Under the pieces are notes generated by a model. It worked only from the letters and a program-made list of their open reading frames with translations, was not told where the DNA came from and did not search any database. From an uncultured Blautia sp. (GTDB lineage: Bacteria > Bacillota > Clostridia > Lachnospirales > Lachnospiraceae), in NCBI GenBank assembly GCA_934373235.1, contig CAKROW010000006.1, positions 13,042 through 77,041 of the forward strand: 64,000 nucleotides of DNA. The letters run 5' to 3'. A program made the position numbers and the translations under genes. How positions within the stretch are numbered: position 1 is the stretch's first letter; every line of letters begins with the position of its first letter. Of the stretch, positions 1-7,921 are shown piece after piece.

Positions 1-3000
1 AAGGATGGTACCAAAAGCACGGTCTGTGTTTGTAACTTCCACATCAACCTGCACTTTCTCCCCTTTCTGGATTGCCGGTGCACATTTCTTAAGAAGAACT
101 TTTTCATCCAGAGTCTTTTCAAGACCAAAGTTATAAACAGCTTTCGGATCAAATGTAACTTTTCCTTTGCCTGCATAAGGATTATTGAGGATCGCACTTA
201 AATCAACTTTTCCTTTATGCGGTTCCTCCACGCTGTCATTTACGTAGAGAAGATCTGTACGTCCAACCATCTCGTCAATAGTTGCAACACCCAGACGGGC
301 CATATATTCCCTCAGCTCCTGTGCAATGAACTTCATAAAGTTCTCCACATATTCCGGTTTTCCGCGGAATCTCTTACGAAGCTCCGGATTCTGTGTGGCA
401 ACACCTACAGGACAGGTATCCAGGTTGCAGACACGCATCATCACACAGCCCATAGTTACCAGCGGAGCTGTGGCAAAACCAAACTCCTCTGCTCCGAGAA
501 GTGCTGCGATAGCTACATCACGGCCGCTCATCAGCTTACCATCTGTCTCTATGCGGACACGGTTACGAAGTCCGTTCATGATCAGGGTCTGATGTGTCTC
601 TGCAAGTCCAAGCTCCCACGGAAGTCCTGCATTATGGATAGAACTTCTCGGTGCAGCACCGGTACCTCCGTCATAACCGGAAATCAGTACTGTCTGTGCT
701 CCTGCCTTTGCAACACCTGCTGCAACTGTACCTACACCGGCTTCAGAAACAAGCTTAACGGAAATATCTGCATATTTGTTTGCATTTTTCAGGTCGTAAA
801 TAAGCTCTGCCAGATCCTCAATGGAGTAGATATCATGATGCGGCGGCGGAGAGATCAGGCTGACACCTGGTGTGGAATGACGAGTCTTCGCGATCCACGG
901 ATAAACCTTCTTTGCCGGAAGATGTCCACCTTCACCTGGCTTTGCACCCTGTGCCATCTTGATCTGGATCTCTCTTGCAGATACCAGGTAGCGGCTGGTC
1001 ACGCCGAAACGTCCACTGGCAACCTGTTTGATAGCAGAACAGCGGTCATTATCTGTTCCCGCGGAATCCAGACGTTCATTGCTCTCACCACCCTCACCTG
1101 TATTGGACTTTCCATGGAGATGGTTCATTGCAACGGCCAGTGTCTCATGGGCTTCCTGGGAAATGGAACCATAGGACATGGCGCCTGTCTTAAATCGTTT
1201 CACAATATCCTCAACACTTTCCACCTGATCCAGAGAAAGTGGTTCTTTTGCATATTTAAAATCAAGAAGTCCTCTTAAATTGCCGTGGCCTTCTTCATCC
1301 ACAAGCTTTGTATACTCCTTAAACATCTCGTAGCTGCCCTCTTTTGTGGACTGCTGAAGAAGATGAATGGTACGTGGATTATATTTATGTTCCTCACCCT
1401 GGCTTCTCATTTTGTGTGCGCCTACACTGTCAAGAGTAAGGTCTGTGGCAAGTCCCAGCGGATCAAATGCCTCTGAGTGGAGCTTTTCCACATTGTCCTC
1501 GATATCTTCCAGTGTGATTCCGCCTACACGACTTACAGTTCCTGTAAAGTAACGGTCGATCACATCCTGGGAGATTCCGATAGCCTCAAAAATCTGAGAT
1601 CCCTGATAGGACTGGATGGTGGAAATACCCATCTTGGAAGCGATCTTTACAATACCGCTGATCACCGCATGGTTGTAATCATCCACTGCTGCATAATAAT
1701 CCTTATCAAGCATATGGTTGTCAATCAGCTCATGGATGGTATCCAGTGCAAGATAGGGGTTCACCGCGCTTGCTCCATAACCCAGAAGTGTTGCAAAGTG
1801 ATGTACCTCTCTTGGCTCACCAGATTCCAGGATCAGGGCAAGGGATGTACTCTTCTTTGTTTTTACAAGGTGCTGATGTACTGCGGAAACAGCCAGCAGT
1901 GACGGAATCGGCATATGGTTTTCATCCACTCCCCGGTCGGAAAGAACAATGATATTCACACCTTCACGGAAGGCCTTGTCAACCTCTACGAACAGACGGT
2001 CAATAGCACGCTCAAGTTTTGTACTCTTATAATAAAGAGTGGAGATGGTCACAACTTTGAAGCCCTCTTTTTTCATGCTTTTGATCTTCATCATGTCGGT
2101 ATTTGTCAGGATCGGATTGTTGATCTTCAGTACCTGGCAGTTTTCCGGCTTCTGGATCAGAAGATTTCCGTCTTTTCCCACATATACACTTGTGGAAGTA
2201 ACGATCTCCTCACGGATGGCGTCAATAGGCGGATTTGTAACCTGGGCAAAAAGCTGCTTGAAGTAATCAAACAGAGGATTATTCTGTTTTGAAAATACAG
2301 CAAGAGGTGTATCATGTCCCATAGCCCCGATACTCTCTGCTCCGTTTAATGCCATGTTGCGGATAGAGGTACGGTACTGCTCATAAGTATATCCGAATGC
2401 TTTCTGAAGACGCGCTCTTTCTTCAGGTGTGTACTCGATCACACGCTGATTTGGAATTTTGATATCTTTAAGCTGCACAAGATTGCTGTCCAGCCATTCA
2501 CCATATGGCTGTTTTTTTGCATATTTTTCTTTCAGTTCATTATCATCGATCACACATCCCTTTACTGTATCGACCAGAAGCATTTTTCCAGGGTGAAGGC
2601 GCTCTTTTAATACGATCTTCTCCTCATCTACCGGAAGGACACCAACCTCCGAGGAAAGGATCATGTAGCCGTCGGATGTGATATAATATCTTGAAGGACG
2701 AAGACCGTTTCTGTCAAGAACAGCTCCCATCACATCACCATCTGAAAACAGGATAGATGCGGGACCGTCCCATGGCTCCATCATGGTTGCATAATACTGA
2801 TAGAAATCACGTTTTTCCTGGGAAATGGTATCATTGTTTGCCCACGGCTCCGGAATGGTGATCATTACTGCAAGAGGAAGATCCATTCCGCTCATAACCA
2901 GAAATTCCAGTGTGTTATCAAGCATTGCAGAGTCAGAACCGTTACGGTTTACTACCGGAAGGACTTTATGAAGCTCGTCTTTCAGGTACGGAGAGTCCAT

Positions 3001-3798
3001 ATTCTCCTCACGGGCAAGCATCTTATCCGCATTTCCACGGATGGTATTGATCTCACCGTTATGTACAATAAAACGGTTGGGGTGTGCTCTCTCCCAGCTC
3101 GGGTTTGTGTTTGTACTGAAACGGGAATGTACCACTGCAATAGCAGATTCATAATCCGGACTCTGCAGATCTCCGAAAAAAGTACGGAGCTGGCCAACCA
3201 GGAACATACCTTTGTAAACGATAGTACGGCTGCTCATGGAAACCACATAGGTGTTGTCATTACTCTGTTCAAACTCACGGCGGGCAATATAAAGCATACG
3301 GTCAAACGGAAGGCCTTTTTCCACATCCTCCGGCTTTTTGATAAATGCCTGCACGATGCACGGCATACACTCTCTTGCCTTATGTCCGAGAACCTCCGGG
3401 AAAACAGGCACTGTACGCCATCCAAGAAGCTCCAGTCCTTCTTTTTCCACGATGATCTCGAACATCTTCTTTGCCTGGGCACGTTTGATCTCATGCTGCG
3501 GAAAAAAGAGCTGAGCCACACCATACTCTCTCTCACCGCCAATATCAAATCCCTCTTTTCTACAGACTTTTTTGAAGAATTTATGAGAGATCTGAAGAAG
3601 GATACCTACACCGTCACCGGTTTTCCCCTCGGCATCCTTACCTGCACGATGCTCCAGATTTTCCACGATCTTCAATGCATTTGCAACTGTATCATGGGTT
3701 TTCTTTCCTTTTATATTTACAACTGCTCCGATACCGCAGTTGTCATGTTCAAACTGTGGCCGGTAAAGTCCCTGCTGTTCCTTTGTCACTTCGTTCAT
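1..3798 (-). CDS. gltB: Glutamate synthase large subunit, 3' end missing
   Basis: Transfers the amide nitrogen of glutamine to 2-oxoglutarate, closing the GS-GOGAT cycle. The minus-strand frame is open from 3798 to the window start, so the C-terminal part is absent. It opens MNEVTKEQQGLYRPQFEHDN and then CGIGA; the Cys at about residue 21 is the glutaminase nucleophile exposed after propeptide removal. Later it shows the central and FMN-binding synthase domains (GAMSYGSISQEAH, GEGGESNERL, QGAKPGEGG, SGYDGGTGAAP) and the cysteine cluster CVMMRVCNLDTCPVGVA for the 3Fe-4S centre. ATG 3798 has the Shine-Dalgarno AGGAAAGG about 9 nt upstream. An in-frame ATG at 3807 overlaps the pyrG stop as ATGA and is the alternative start. 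Probably co-transcribed with pyrG. Confidence 0.95.
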   Translation of the reverse strand, partial: MNEVTKEQQGLYRPQFEHDNCGIGAVVNIKGKKTHDTVANALKIVENLEHRAGKDAEGKTGDGVGILLQISHKFFKKVCRKEGFDIGGEREYGVAQLFFPQHEIKRAQAKKMFEIIVEKEGLELLGWRTVPVFPEVLGHKARECMPCIVQAFIKKPEDVEKGLPFDRMLYIARREFEQSNDNTYVVSMSSRTIVYKGMFLVGQLRTFFGDLQSPDYESAIAVVHSRFSTNTNPSWERAHPNRFIVHNGEINTIRGNADKMLAREENMDSPYLKDELHKVLPVVNRNGSDSAMLDNTLEFLVMSGMDLPLAVMITIPEPWANNDTISQEKRDFYQYYATMMEPWDGPASILFSDGDVMGAVLDRNGLRPSRYYITSDGYMILSSEVGVLPVDEEKIVLKERLHPGKMLLVDTVKGCVIDDNELKEKYAKKQPYGEWLDSNLVQLKDIKIPNQRVIEYTPEERARLQKAFGYTYEQYRTSIRNMALNGAESIGAMGHDTPLAVFSKQNNPLFDYFKQLFAQVTNPPIDAIREEIVTSTSVYVGKDGNLLIQKPENCQVLKINNPILTNTDMMKIKSMKKEGFKVVTISTLYYKSTKLERAIDRLFVEVDKAFREGVNIIVLSDRGVDENHMPIPSLLAVSAVHQHLVKTKKSTSLALILESGEPREVHHFATLLGYGASAVNPYLALDTIHELIDNHMLDKDYYAAVDDYNHAVISGIVKIASKMGISTIQSYQGSQIFEAIGISQDVIDRYFTGTVSRVGGITLEDIEDNVEKLHSEAFDPLGLATDLTLDSVGAHKMRSQGEEHKYNPRTIHLLQQSTKEGSYEMFKEYTKLVDEEGHGNLRGLLDFKYAKEPLSLDQVESVEDIVKRFKTGAMSYGSISQEAHETLAVAMNHLHGKSNTGEGGESNERLDSAGTDNDRCSAIKQVASGRFGVTSRYLVSAREIQIKMAQGAKPGEGGHLPAKKVYPWIAKTRHSTPGVSLISPPPHHDIYSIEDLAELIYDLKNANKYADISVKLVSEAGVGTVAAGVAKAGAQTVLISGYDGGTGAAPRSSIHNAGLPWELGLAETHQTLIMNGLRNRVRIETDGKLMSGRDVAIAALLGAEEFGFATAPLVTMGCVMMRVCNLDTCPVGVATQNPELRKRFRGKPEYVENFMKFIAQELREYMARLGVATIDEMVGRTDLLYVNDSVEEPHKGKVDLSAILNNPYAGKGKVTFDPKAVYNFGLEKTLDEKVLLKKCAPAIQKGEKVQVDVEVTNTDRAFGTIL

Positions 3799-3803
3799 TT
3801 CTC

Positions 3804-5432
3804 TCATCCTTTCCTGTTAGCGGCTTCTTCCGATTTTTTGTTAACTGCTGCCTGGATAAATCCACGGAACAGCGGATGTGCATGGTTCGGTCTTGACTTA
3901 AATTCCGGATGTCCCTGGGTTCCTACAAAGAACGGATGGCTCTCGATTTCGATCATCTCCACGATCCTTCCGTCCGGTGATGTTCCCACAATGGACATTC
4001 CTTTCTCATTCAGCTCATCGCGGAATGCATTGTTAACCTCGTAGCGGTGTCTGTGGCGTTCCTGGATCTCTTTTTTGCCAAAGAGTTCAATGGATCTGGA
4101 GCCATCTTTCAGTATGCACGGGTAACTTCCAAGTCTTAAGGTTCCACCAAGATCTTCAATATCTTCCTGATCCGGCATCAGTGCGATCACCGGATGTGTA
4201 GTCTCCGGAGCAAGCTCGATACTGTTTGCATCCCCATATCCAAGAACATGACGTGCGAATTCCACAATAGCCATCTGCATTCCAAGGCAGATTCCAAGGT
4301 ACGGGATCTTATGTACCCTTGCATACTGCGCTGCCAGGATCATGCCTTCTGTTCCACGGTTTCCGAATCCACCCGGAACCAGGATTCCGTCCACCTTATG
4401 AAGGAGCTGATCAAGATTCTTCTCATTGACCTCCTCGGAATCGATCCACTCGATCTCAACCTTTGCCCTGCAGGAGATACCTCCGTGCTTCAAAGCTTCC
4501 ACTACACTTAAGTATGCATCATGAAGCTGTGTGTATTTTCCTACCATGGCGATATTTACAGTTTTGTCCGGATGACGGAGATTTTCAACCATATTTTCCC
4601 AGTCTGTAAGATCCGGCTTGCGGTTCTCAAGACGCAGGCTCTGGAGTACTACATCTGCCAGTTTTTCTCTTTCCATTGCCAGAGGCGCTTCATATAAATA
4701 TTCCACATCCAGGTTCTGAAGTACATGGCTTACAGGTACATTACAGAACAGTGCGATCTTTCCACGGATATCATCAGTAAGAGGATACTCGCTTCTGCAT
4801 ACCAGGACATCCGGCTGAATTCCCATTCCCTGAAGTTCCTTCACACTTGCCTGGGTAGGCTTTGTCTTCATCTCTCCCGAAGCACGAAGATAAGGGATCA
4901 GTGTTACATGAATAAGGATTGCATTATCATGTCCCACATCATGCTGGAACTGGCGGATCGATTCCAGGAAAGGCTGGCTCTCAATATCACCGACTGTACC
5001 ACCAACCTCAATAATGGCGATCCTGTCCTCATCTGCAGATTTTGCCCTGTAAAATCTGCTCTTGATCTCATTGGTGATATGGGGAATGACCTGCACGGTA
5101 CCTCCGCCGAAATCGCCATGACGTTCTTTCTGAAGAACAGACCAGTATATCTTACCTGTAGTTACATTAGAGTTTTTGTCAAGGCTCTCGTCAATGAATC
5201 TCTCATAGTGGCCCAGGTCAAGGTCTGTCTCTGTACCGTCATCGGTTACAAATACCTCTCCATGCTGAATCGGGTTCATGGTTCCCGGGTCAATGTTGAT
5301 ATAAGGATCAAACTTCTGCATAGTCACCTGATAGCCTCTTGCTTTGAGAAGCCTTCCCAGAGACGCTGCCGTAATTCCCTTTCCCAAACCAGAAACAACT
5401 CCGCCTGTTACAAAAACATACTTTACTGCCAT
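3804..5432 (-). CDS. pyrG: CTP synthase
   Basis: Makes CTP from UTP using glutamine (or ammonia) and ATP. The 542 residues match the usual family length. The N-terminal synthetase domain starts MAVKYVFVTGGVVSGLGKGI with a P-loop-like segment, followed by the CTP-feedback region (GTMNPIQHGEVFVTDDGTET). The C-terminal class I glutaminase has the oxyanion strand PGGFGNRG, the nucleophile elbow GICLGMQ and the His-Glu pair in GHPEFKSRP. GGAGGAG sits 8 nt before ATG 5432. The stop overlaps a possible gltB start. A consensus promoter and a long hairpin leader lie upstream (separate entries), so expression is probably controlled at the leader. Confidence 0.97.
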   Translation of the reverse strand: MAVKYVFVTGGVVSGLGKGITAASLGRLLKARGYQVTMQKFDPYINIDPGTMNPIQHGEVFVTDDGTETDLDLGHYERFIDESLDKNSNVTTGKIYWSVLQKERHGDFGGGTVQVIPHITNEIKSRFYRAKSADEDRIAIIEVGGTVGDIESQPFLESIRQFQHDVGHDNAILIHVTLIPYLRASGEMKTKPTQASVKELQGMGIQPDVLVCRSEYPLTDDIRGKIALFCNVPVSHVLQNLDVEYLYEAPLAMEREKLADVVLQSLRLENRKPDLTDWENMVENLRHPDKTVNIAMVGKYTQLHDAYLSVVEALKHGGISCRAKVEIEWIDSEEVNEKNLDQLLHKVDGILVPGGFGNRGTEGMILAAQYARVHKIPYLGICLGMQMAIVEFARHVLGYGDANSIELAPETTHPVIALMPDQEDIEDLGGTLRLGSYPCILKDGSRSIELFGKKEIQERHRHRYEVNNAFRDELNEKGMSIVGTSPDGRIVEMIEIESHPFFVGTQGHPEFKSRPNHAHPLFRGFIQAAVNKKSEEAANRKG

Positions 5433-5475
5433 CTTCGATCTCCTCCTCCATCCTGTTATCCTGCTTGTAAAACAG

Positions 5476-5540
5476 CAAAGGCGCCAGAAACAGCTCTTTA
5501 AGGGGGAAACTTACCCCTTGTACTGTTTCTGACGCCTTTG
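5476..5540 (-). promoter_or_regulatory. pyrG leader hairpin with CAAAGGCG left arm
   Basis: Two 18-nt arms (5476-5493 and 5523-5540) pair along their full length if one G-U pair is allowed, and an inner AAGGGG/CCCCTT stem extends the structure. In transcript orientation the left arm begins CAAAGGCG, the same octamer that begins the glnN and amt leader hairpins. No long T run follows, so it is not a textbook terminator. It lies between the pyrG promoter and ribosome binding site. It is probably a regulatory leader; the sensed signal is unknown. Confidence 0.7.
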
Positions 5541-5568
5541 TCAGTGATTTTCCTATAAAATATGCTAT

Positions 5569-5597
5569 ACTATAAACTATTTTTTTTTATTTGTCAA
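5569..5597 (-). promoter_or_regulatory. Promoter of pyrG
   Basis: On the minus strand TTGACA (5597-5592) and TATAGT (5574-5569) are separated by 17 bp that include an A-rich tract. This is a near-consensus housekeeping promoter, and its transcript would start just before the leader hairpin. Confidence 0.8.
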
Positions 5598-5622
5598 CAT
5601 CCTGTTTTCATATTTTTCCACA

Positions 5623-5672
5623 GAAAAACAGGCACCGGAAAGCTTGTTCTGCTGCGCTGTCCTGATGCCTGT
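5623..5672 (-). terminator. Terminator after the HPr-like gene
   Basis: In minus orientation an AACAGGCA...TGCCTGTT stem with an inner GGA/TCC extension is followed by TTTTTC. It lies between the stop at 5704 and the pyrG promoter, so it separates the two transcription units. Confidence 0.65.
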
Positions 5673-5703
5673 TCCAAGATCATTACCTAATTATATCCTG
5701 TAT

Positions 5704-5928
5704 TTATGCAATGGCAAATTTTTGAAGTGTGCGGTTGAATTCCTGGTTCTCTCCGTGACATGTCACAGTAAGATCTCTGGTAAGATCCATACTCAGGATA
5801 CCCAGAATGGATTTCGCATCAATGATCATCCTGTTATAGGAAATATCCACATCAAAGTCACATTTGCTTGCGGCATTTACGAATTCTTTCACTTCGTCTG
5901 TTGCATTTAATCTAATTTTCTGAGACAT
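5704..5928 (-). CDS. HPr-family protein lacking the active-site histidine
   Basis: A 74-residue protein with the HPr fold pattern. The regulatory serine region is recognisable (DAKSILGILSMDL, equivalent to KSIMGVMSLG around Ser46). The HARPA segment that carries the phosphoaccepting His15 is replaced by TDEVKEFV. By analogy with Bacillus Crh, such a protein could be phosphorylated by HPr kinase on serine and act with CcpA but could not carry PTS phosphate; this role is inference. The start at ATG 5928 (MSQKIRLNA) is preferred because GAGAGGATG sits upstream; an ATG nine nt earlier is less well placed. It is monocistronic, with its own promoter and terminator. Confidence 0.75.
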   Translation of the reverse strand: MSQKIRLNATDEVKEFVNAASKCDFDVDISYNRMIIDAKSILGILSMDLTRDLTVTCHGENQEFNRTLQKFAIA

Positions 5929-5953
5929 AAATATCATCCTCTCTAACTCATCA

Positions 5954-5968
5954 AACGTAATTTACGTT
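5954..5968. repeat. 15-bp inverted repeat in the HPr-like leader
   Basis: AACGTAA, a single T and TTACGTT form a perfect dyad between the HPr-like promoter and its ribosome binding site. It could be an operator; no regulator is identified. Confidence 0.35.
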
Positions 5969-5982
5969 ACCTGTAAAAACAC

Positions 5983-6009
5983 CCAGGCCATCGCTGTTCC
6001 GGCCTTTAG
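5983..6009 (-). promoter_or_regulatory. Possible leader attenuator of the HPr-like gene
   Basis: In minus orientation AGGCC and GGCCT pair around an 11-nt loop, and GGGTGTTTTTAC follows. The short stem plus T run directly after the promoter could terminate early transcripts. The stem is weak, so the call is tentative. Confidence 0.3.
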
Positions 6010-6019
6010 GTTGTTCCAT

Positions 6020-6048
6020 ATTATGTCCCATATCTTTATTTTTGTCAA
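6020..6048 (-). promoter_or_regulatory. Promoter of the HPr-like gene
   Basis: TTGACA (6048-6043) and CATAAT (6025-6020) on the minus strand are spaced by 17 bp, a strong housekeeping-type promoter. Confidence 0.8.
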
Positions 6049-6197
6049 GCGGATATTTTTTCCATTTTTCGCATTTTCATAGGGAAAACCCGAATTATTC
6101 ACAAATATTTCAATGATCATTATATATCTTTATTTATTTTTCACATTGTTTTTGGTAATACCAATTTTGTTCTGGTGAAATCGATTCCATATTCAGC

Positions 6198-7592
6198 TTA
6201 TCCACGTTTAATTTCTTCCGGGATTTCCATAGGATATTTACCATCAAAGCAGGCTTTACACAGCGGAAGCCCTCCTGCCATTCCCTCCAGATAATCATTC
6301 TGCATATAACCAAGTGAATCTGCACCGATCATCCTGCAGATCTCCTTTGTACTATGCTGCGCTGCAATAAGCTGATCATTGGAAGGCACATCTGTTCCAA
6401 AATAGCAGGGATGCAAAAACGGCGGTGAACTGATACGGACATGAACTTCCTTTGCACCAGCCTCCTTAAGCATATGGATCAGGTTGGCAATGGTAGTACC
6501 GCGTACAATGGAATCATCCACAAGAACGATCCTTTTACCCTTTACCACAGAATCCAGCACACTGAGCTTTAAGTGTACACTGGACTCTCTCTCTTTCTGG
6601 GTAGGCTTGATGAATGTTCTTCCTATGTAGCTGTTTTTATAGAAGGCAAACCCAAAAGGAATTCCCGATTCTTCAGAATAGCCCTTTGCAGCAGGAAGTC
6701 CGGATTCCGGTACACCGGTTACCAGATCTGCCTCCACAGGATAGGATTTTGCCAGGGATTTGCCGCCACGGATCCTGGCGTCGTAGATCTTTACACCATC
6801 CATAGTACTGTCCAGACGCGCAAAATAAATATACTCAAATACACAGTGGGCATGTTTCTTTGTCTCATCAAACATACTGGATTTCACACCATCCTTGGTC
6901 ACTGTGACGATCTCTCCCGGTGCAATATCACGGACAAACTCCGCACCTACAGAAGTAAGCGCACAGCTCTCCGATGCCAGTACATAGGTATTATCTCTCT
7001 TACCCAGGCACAGTGGCTTCAGTCCGTACGGATCACGGGCGCCAATGAGTTTCCTTGGACTCATGACCACCAGCGCATAACCGCCCTGGATCTTCTTCAC
7101 TGTCTTGTAAACTGCTTCCTCTACTGTGGCTGAATGGACTCTTTCTCTTGCAATATGAAAAGCAATAACTTCAGAATCCGTAGTTGTATGAAAAATAGCC
7201 CCTGTCTGAATCAGTTCCCATTTCAGTGCTTCTGTATTTATCAGATTTCCATTGTGGGCCAGTGCCAGGCTTCCCTTGATATAAGAAAGTACCAGAGGCT
7301 GTGCATTGGCTGCTATAGACGCGCCTGTTGTAGAATAACGCACATGGCCGATACCGATATCTCCATCCATTCCCCGGACCACGTCCTGGCGGAGAACCTC
7401 GCTTACCAGTCCCAGATCCTTATGAAACTGTACATTTCCTCTCTCTCCTTCAGTACGGGATACTGCCATTCCGCAGGACTCCTGTCCTCTGTGCTGCAGA
7501 GATGTAAGACCATAATAAATAGACGGTGCAATGTTACCGCCATCCAGGTCGTAAATTCCGAATACACCACATTCTTCCTTTATTTCTGCCAT
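6198..7592 (-). CDS. purF: Amidophosphoribosyltransferase
   Basis: First committed step of purine synthesis: PRPP plus glutamine gives phosphoribosylamine. A short propeptide MAEIKEE precedes the nucleophile in CGVFGIYD. The glutaminase domain includes the HRGQES and GHVRYSTTG motifs, and the phosphoribosyltransferase domain carries the PRPP loop VLVDDSIVRGTT. The internal cysteines, including one in CKACFDG near the C terminus, fit the Fe-S class of Bacillus PurF. The start is placed at ATG 7592 because GGAGGGAAAA directly precedes it; the upstream in-frame ATG 7604 would put that Shine-Dalgarno inside the gene. It stands alone, downstream of its own promoter. Confidence 0.95.
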   Translation of the reverse strand: MAEIKEECGVFGIYDLDGGNIAPSIYYGLTSLQHRGQESCGMAVSRTEGERGNVQFHKDLGLVSEVLRQDVVRGMDGDIGIGHVRYSTTGASIAANAQPLVLSYIKGSLALAHNGNLINTEALKWELIQTGAIFHTTTDSEVIAFHIARERVHSATVEEAVYKTVKKIQGGYALVVMSPRKLIGARDPYGLKPLCLGKRDNTYVLASESCALTSVGAEFVRDIAPGEIVTVTKDGVKSSMFDETKKHAHCVFEYIYFARLDSTMDGVKIYDARIRGGKSLAKSYPVEADLVTGVPESGLPAAKGYSEESGIPFGFAFYKNSYIGRTFIKPTQKERESSVHLKLSVLDSVVKGKRIVLVDDSIVRGTTIANLIHMLKEAGAKEVHVRISSPPFLHPCYFGTDVPSNDQLIAAQHSTKEICRMIGADSLGYMQNDYLEGMAGGLPLCKACFDGKYPMEIPEEIKRG

Positions 7593-7642
7593 TTTTCCCT
7601 CCATCTGCCAAGAAAATATTTAAGGCTTTTTAATACACACAA

Positions 7643-7670
7643 ATTATAATGAAAGACGCAGATTTGTCAA
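7643..7670 (-). promoter_or_regulatory. Promoter of purF
   Basis: TTGACA (7670-7665) and TATAAT (7648-7643) on the minus strand, spacer 16 bp. No purine riboswitch-like fold is evident in the roughly 45-nt leader. Confidence 0.8.
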
Positions 7671-7735
7671 CCCCGTTCTATAGGATACTTCTCTTACCTC
7701 CCCACTTCTCCCGGAATTTTTTTTCAAAAAAACTC

Positions 7736-7763
7736 TTGACATTATTTTTATTTCGTGTATACT
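7736..7763 (+). promoter_or_regulatory. Promoter of glnN
   Basis: TTGACA at 7736-7741 and TATACT at 7758-7763 with a 16-bp spacer. Transcription would start around 7770, only a few bases before the leader hairpin. Confidence 0.8.
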
Positions 7764-7776
7764 ACGTCACATAAAG

Positions 7777-7822
7777 CAAAGGCGCTTTGGATACTGAACA
7801 GGTATCCGAAGCGTCTTTTTTG
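7777..7822 (+). terminator. Attenuator-like hairpin in the glnN leader
   Basis: AAAGGCGCTT pairs with AAGCGTCTTT (one G-U), and the stem continues through GGATAC/GTATCC around a seven-base TGAACAG loop. A run of six T follows. This is a strong intrinsic terminator placed about 10 nt after the predicted transcription start and about 100 nt before the glnN start. A terminator there implies conditional readthrough. The left arm shares CAAAGGCG with the pyrG and amt leaders. Confidence 0.75.
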
Positions 7823-7921
7823 TTTTTCAGGGGCTGGATATCCCTTTACGGCATATAACAGTCCATTATAAAAAGATTAAAAATAATAATGAATGAGTGA
7901 AATCGAAAGGAGTGTACCTAT

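Noticed and set aside
217..1278. Plus-strand open frame of 353 codons
   Set aside because: It lies antisense within gltB; the minus frame carries all glutamate synthase motifs.
7829..7845. Second hairpin in the glnN leader (AGGG and CCCT arms)
   Set aside because: Only four base pairs, too weak to support a twin-hairpin ANTAR target.
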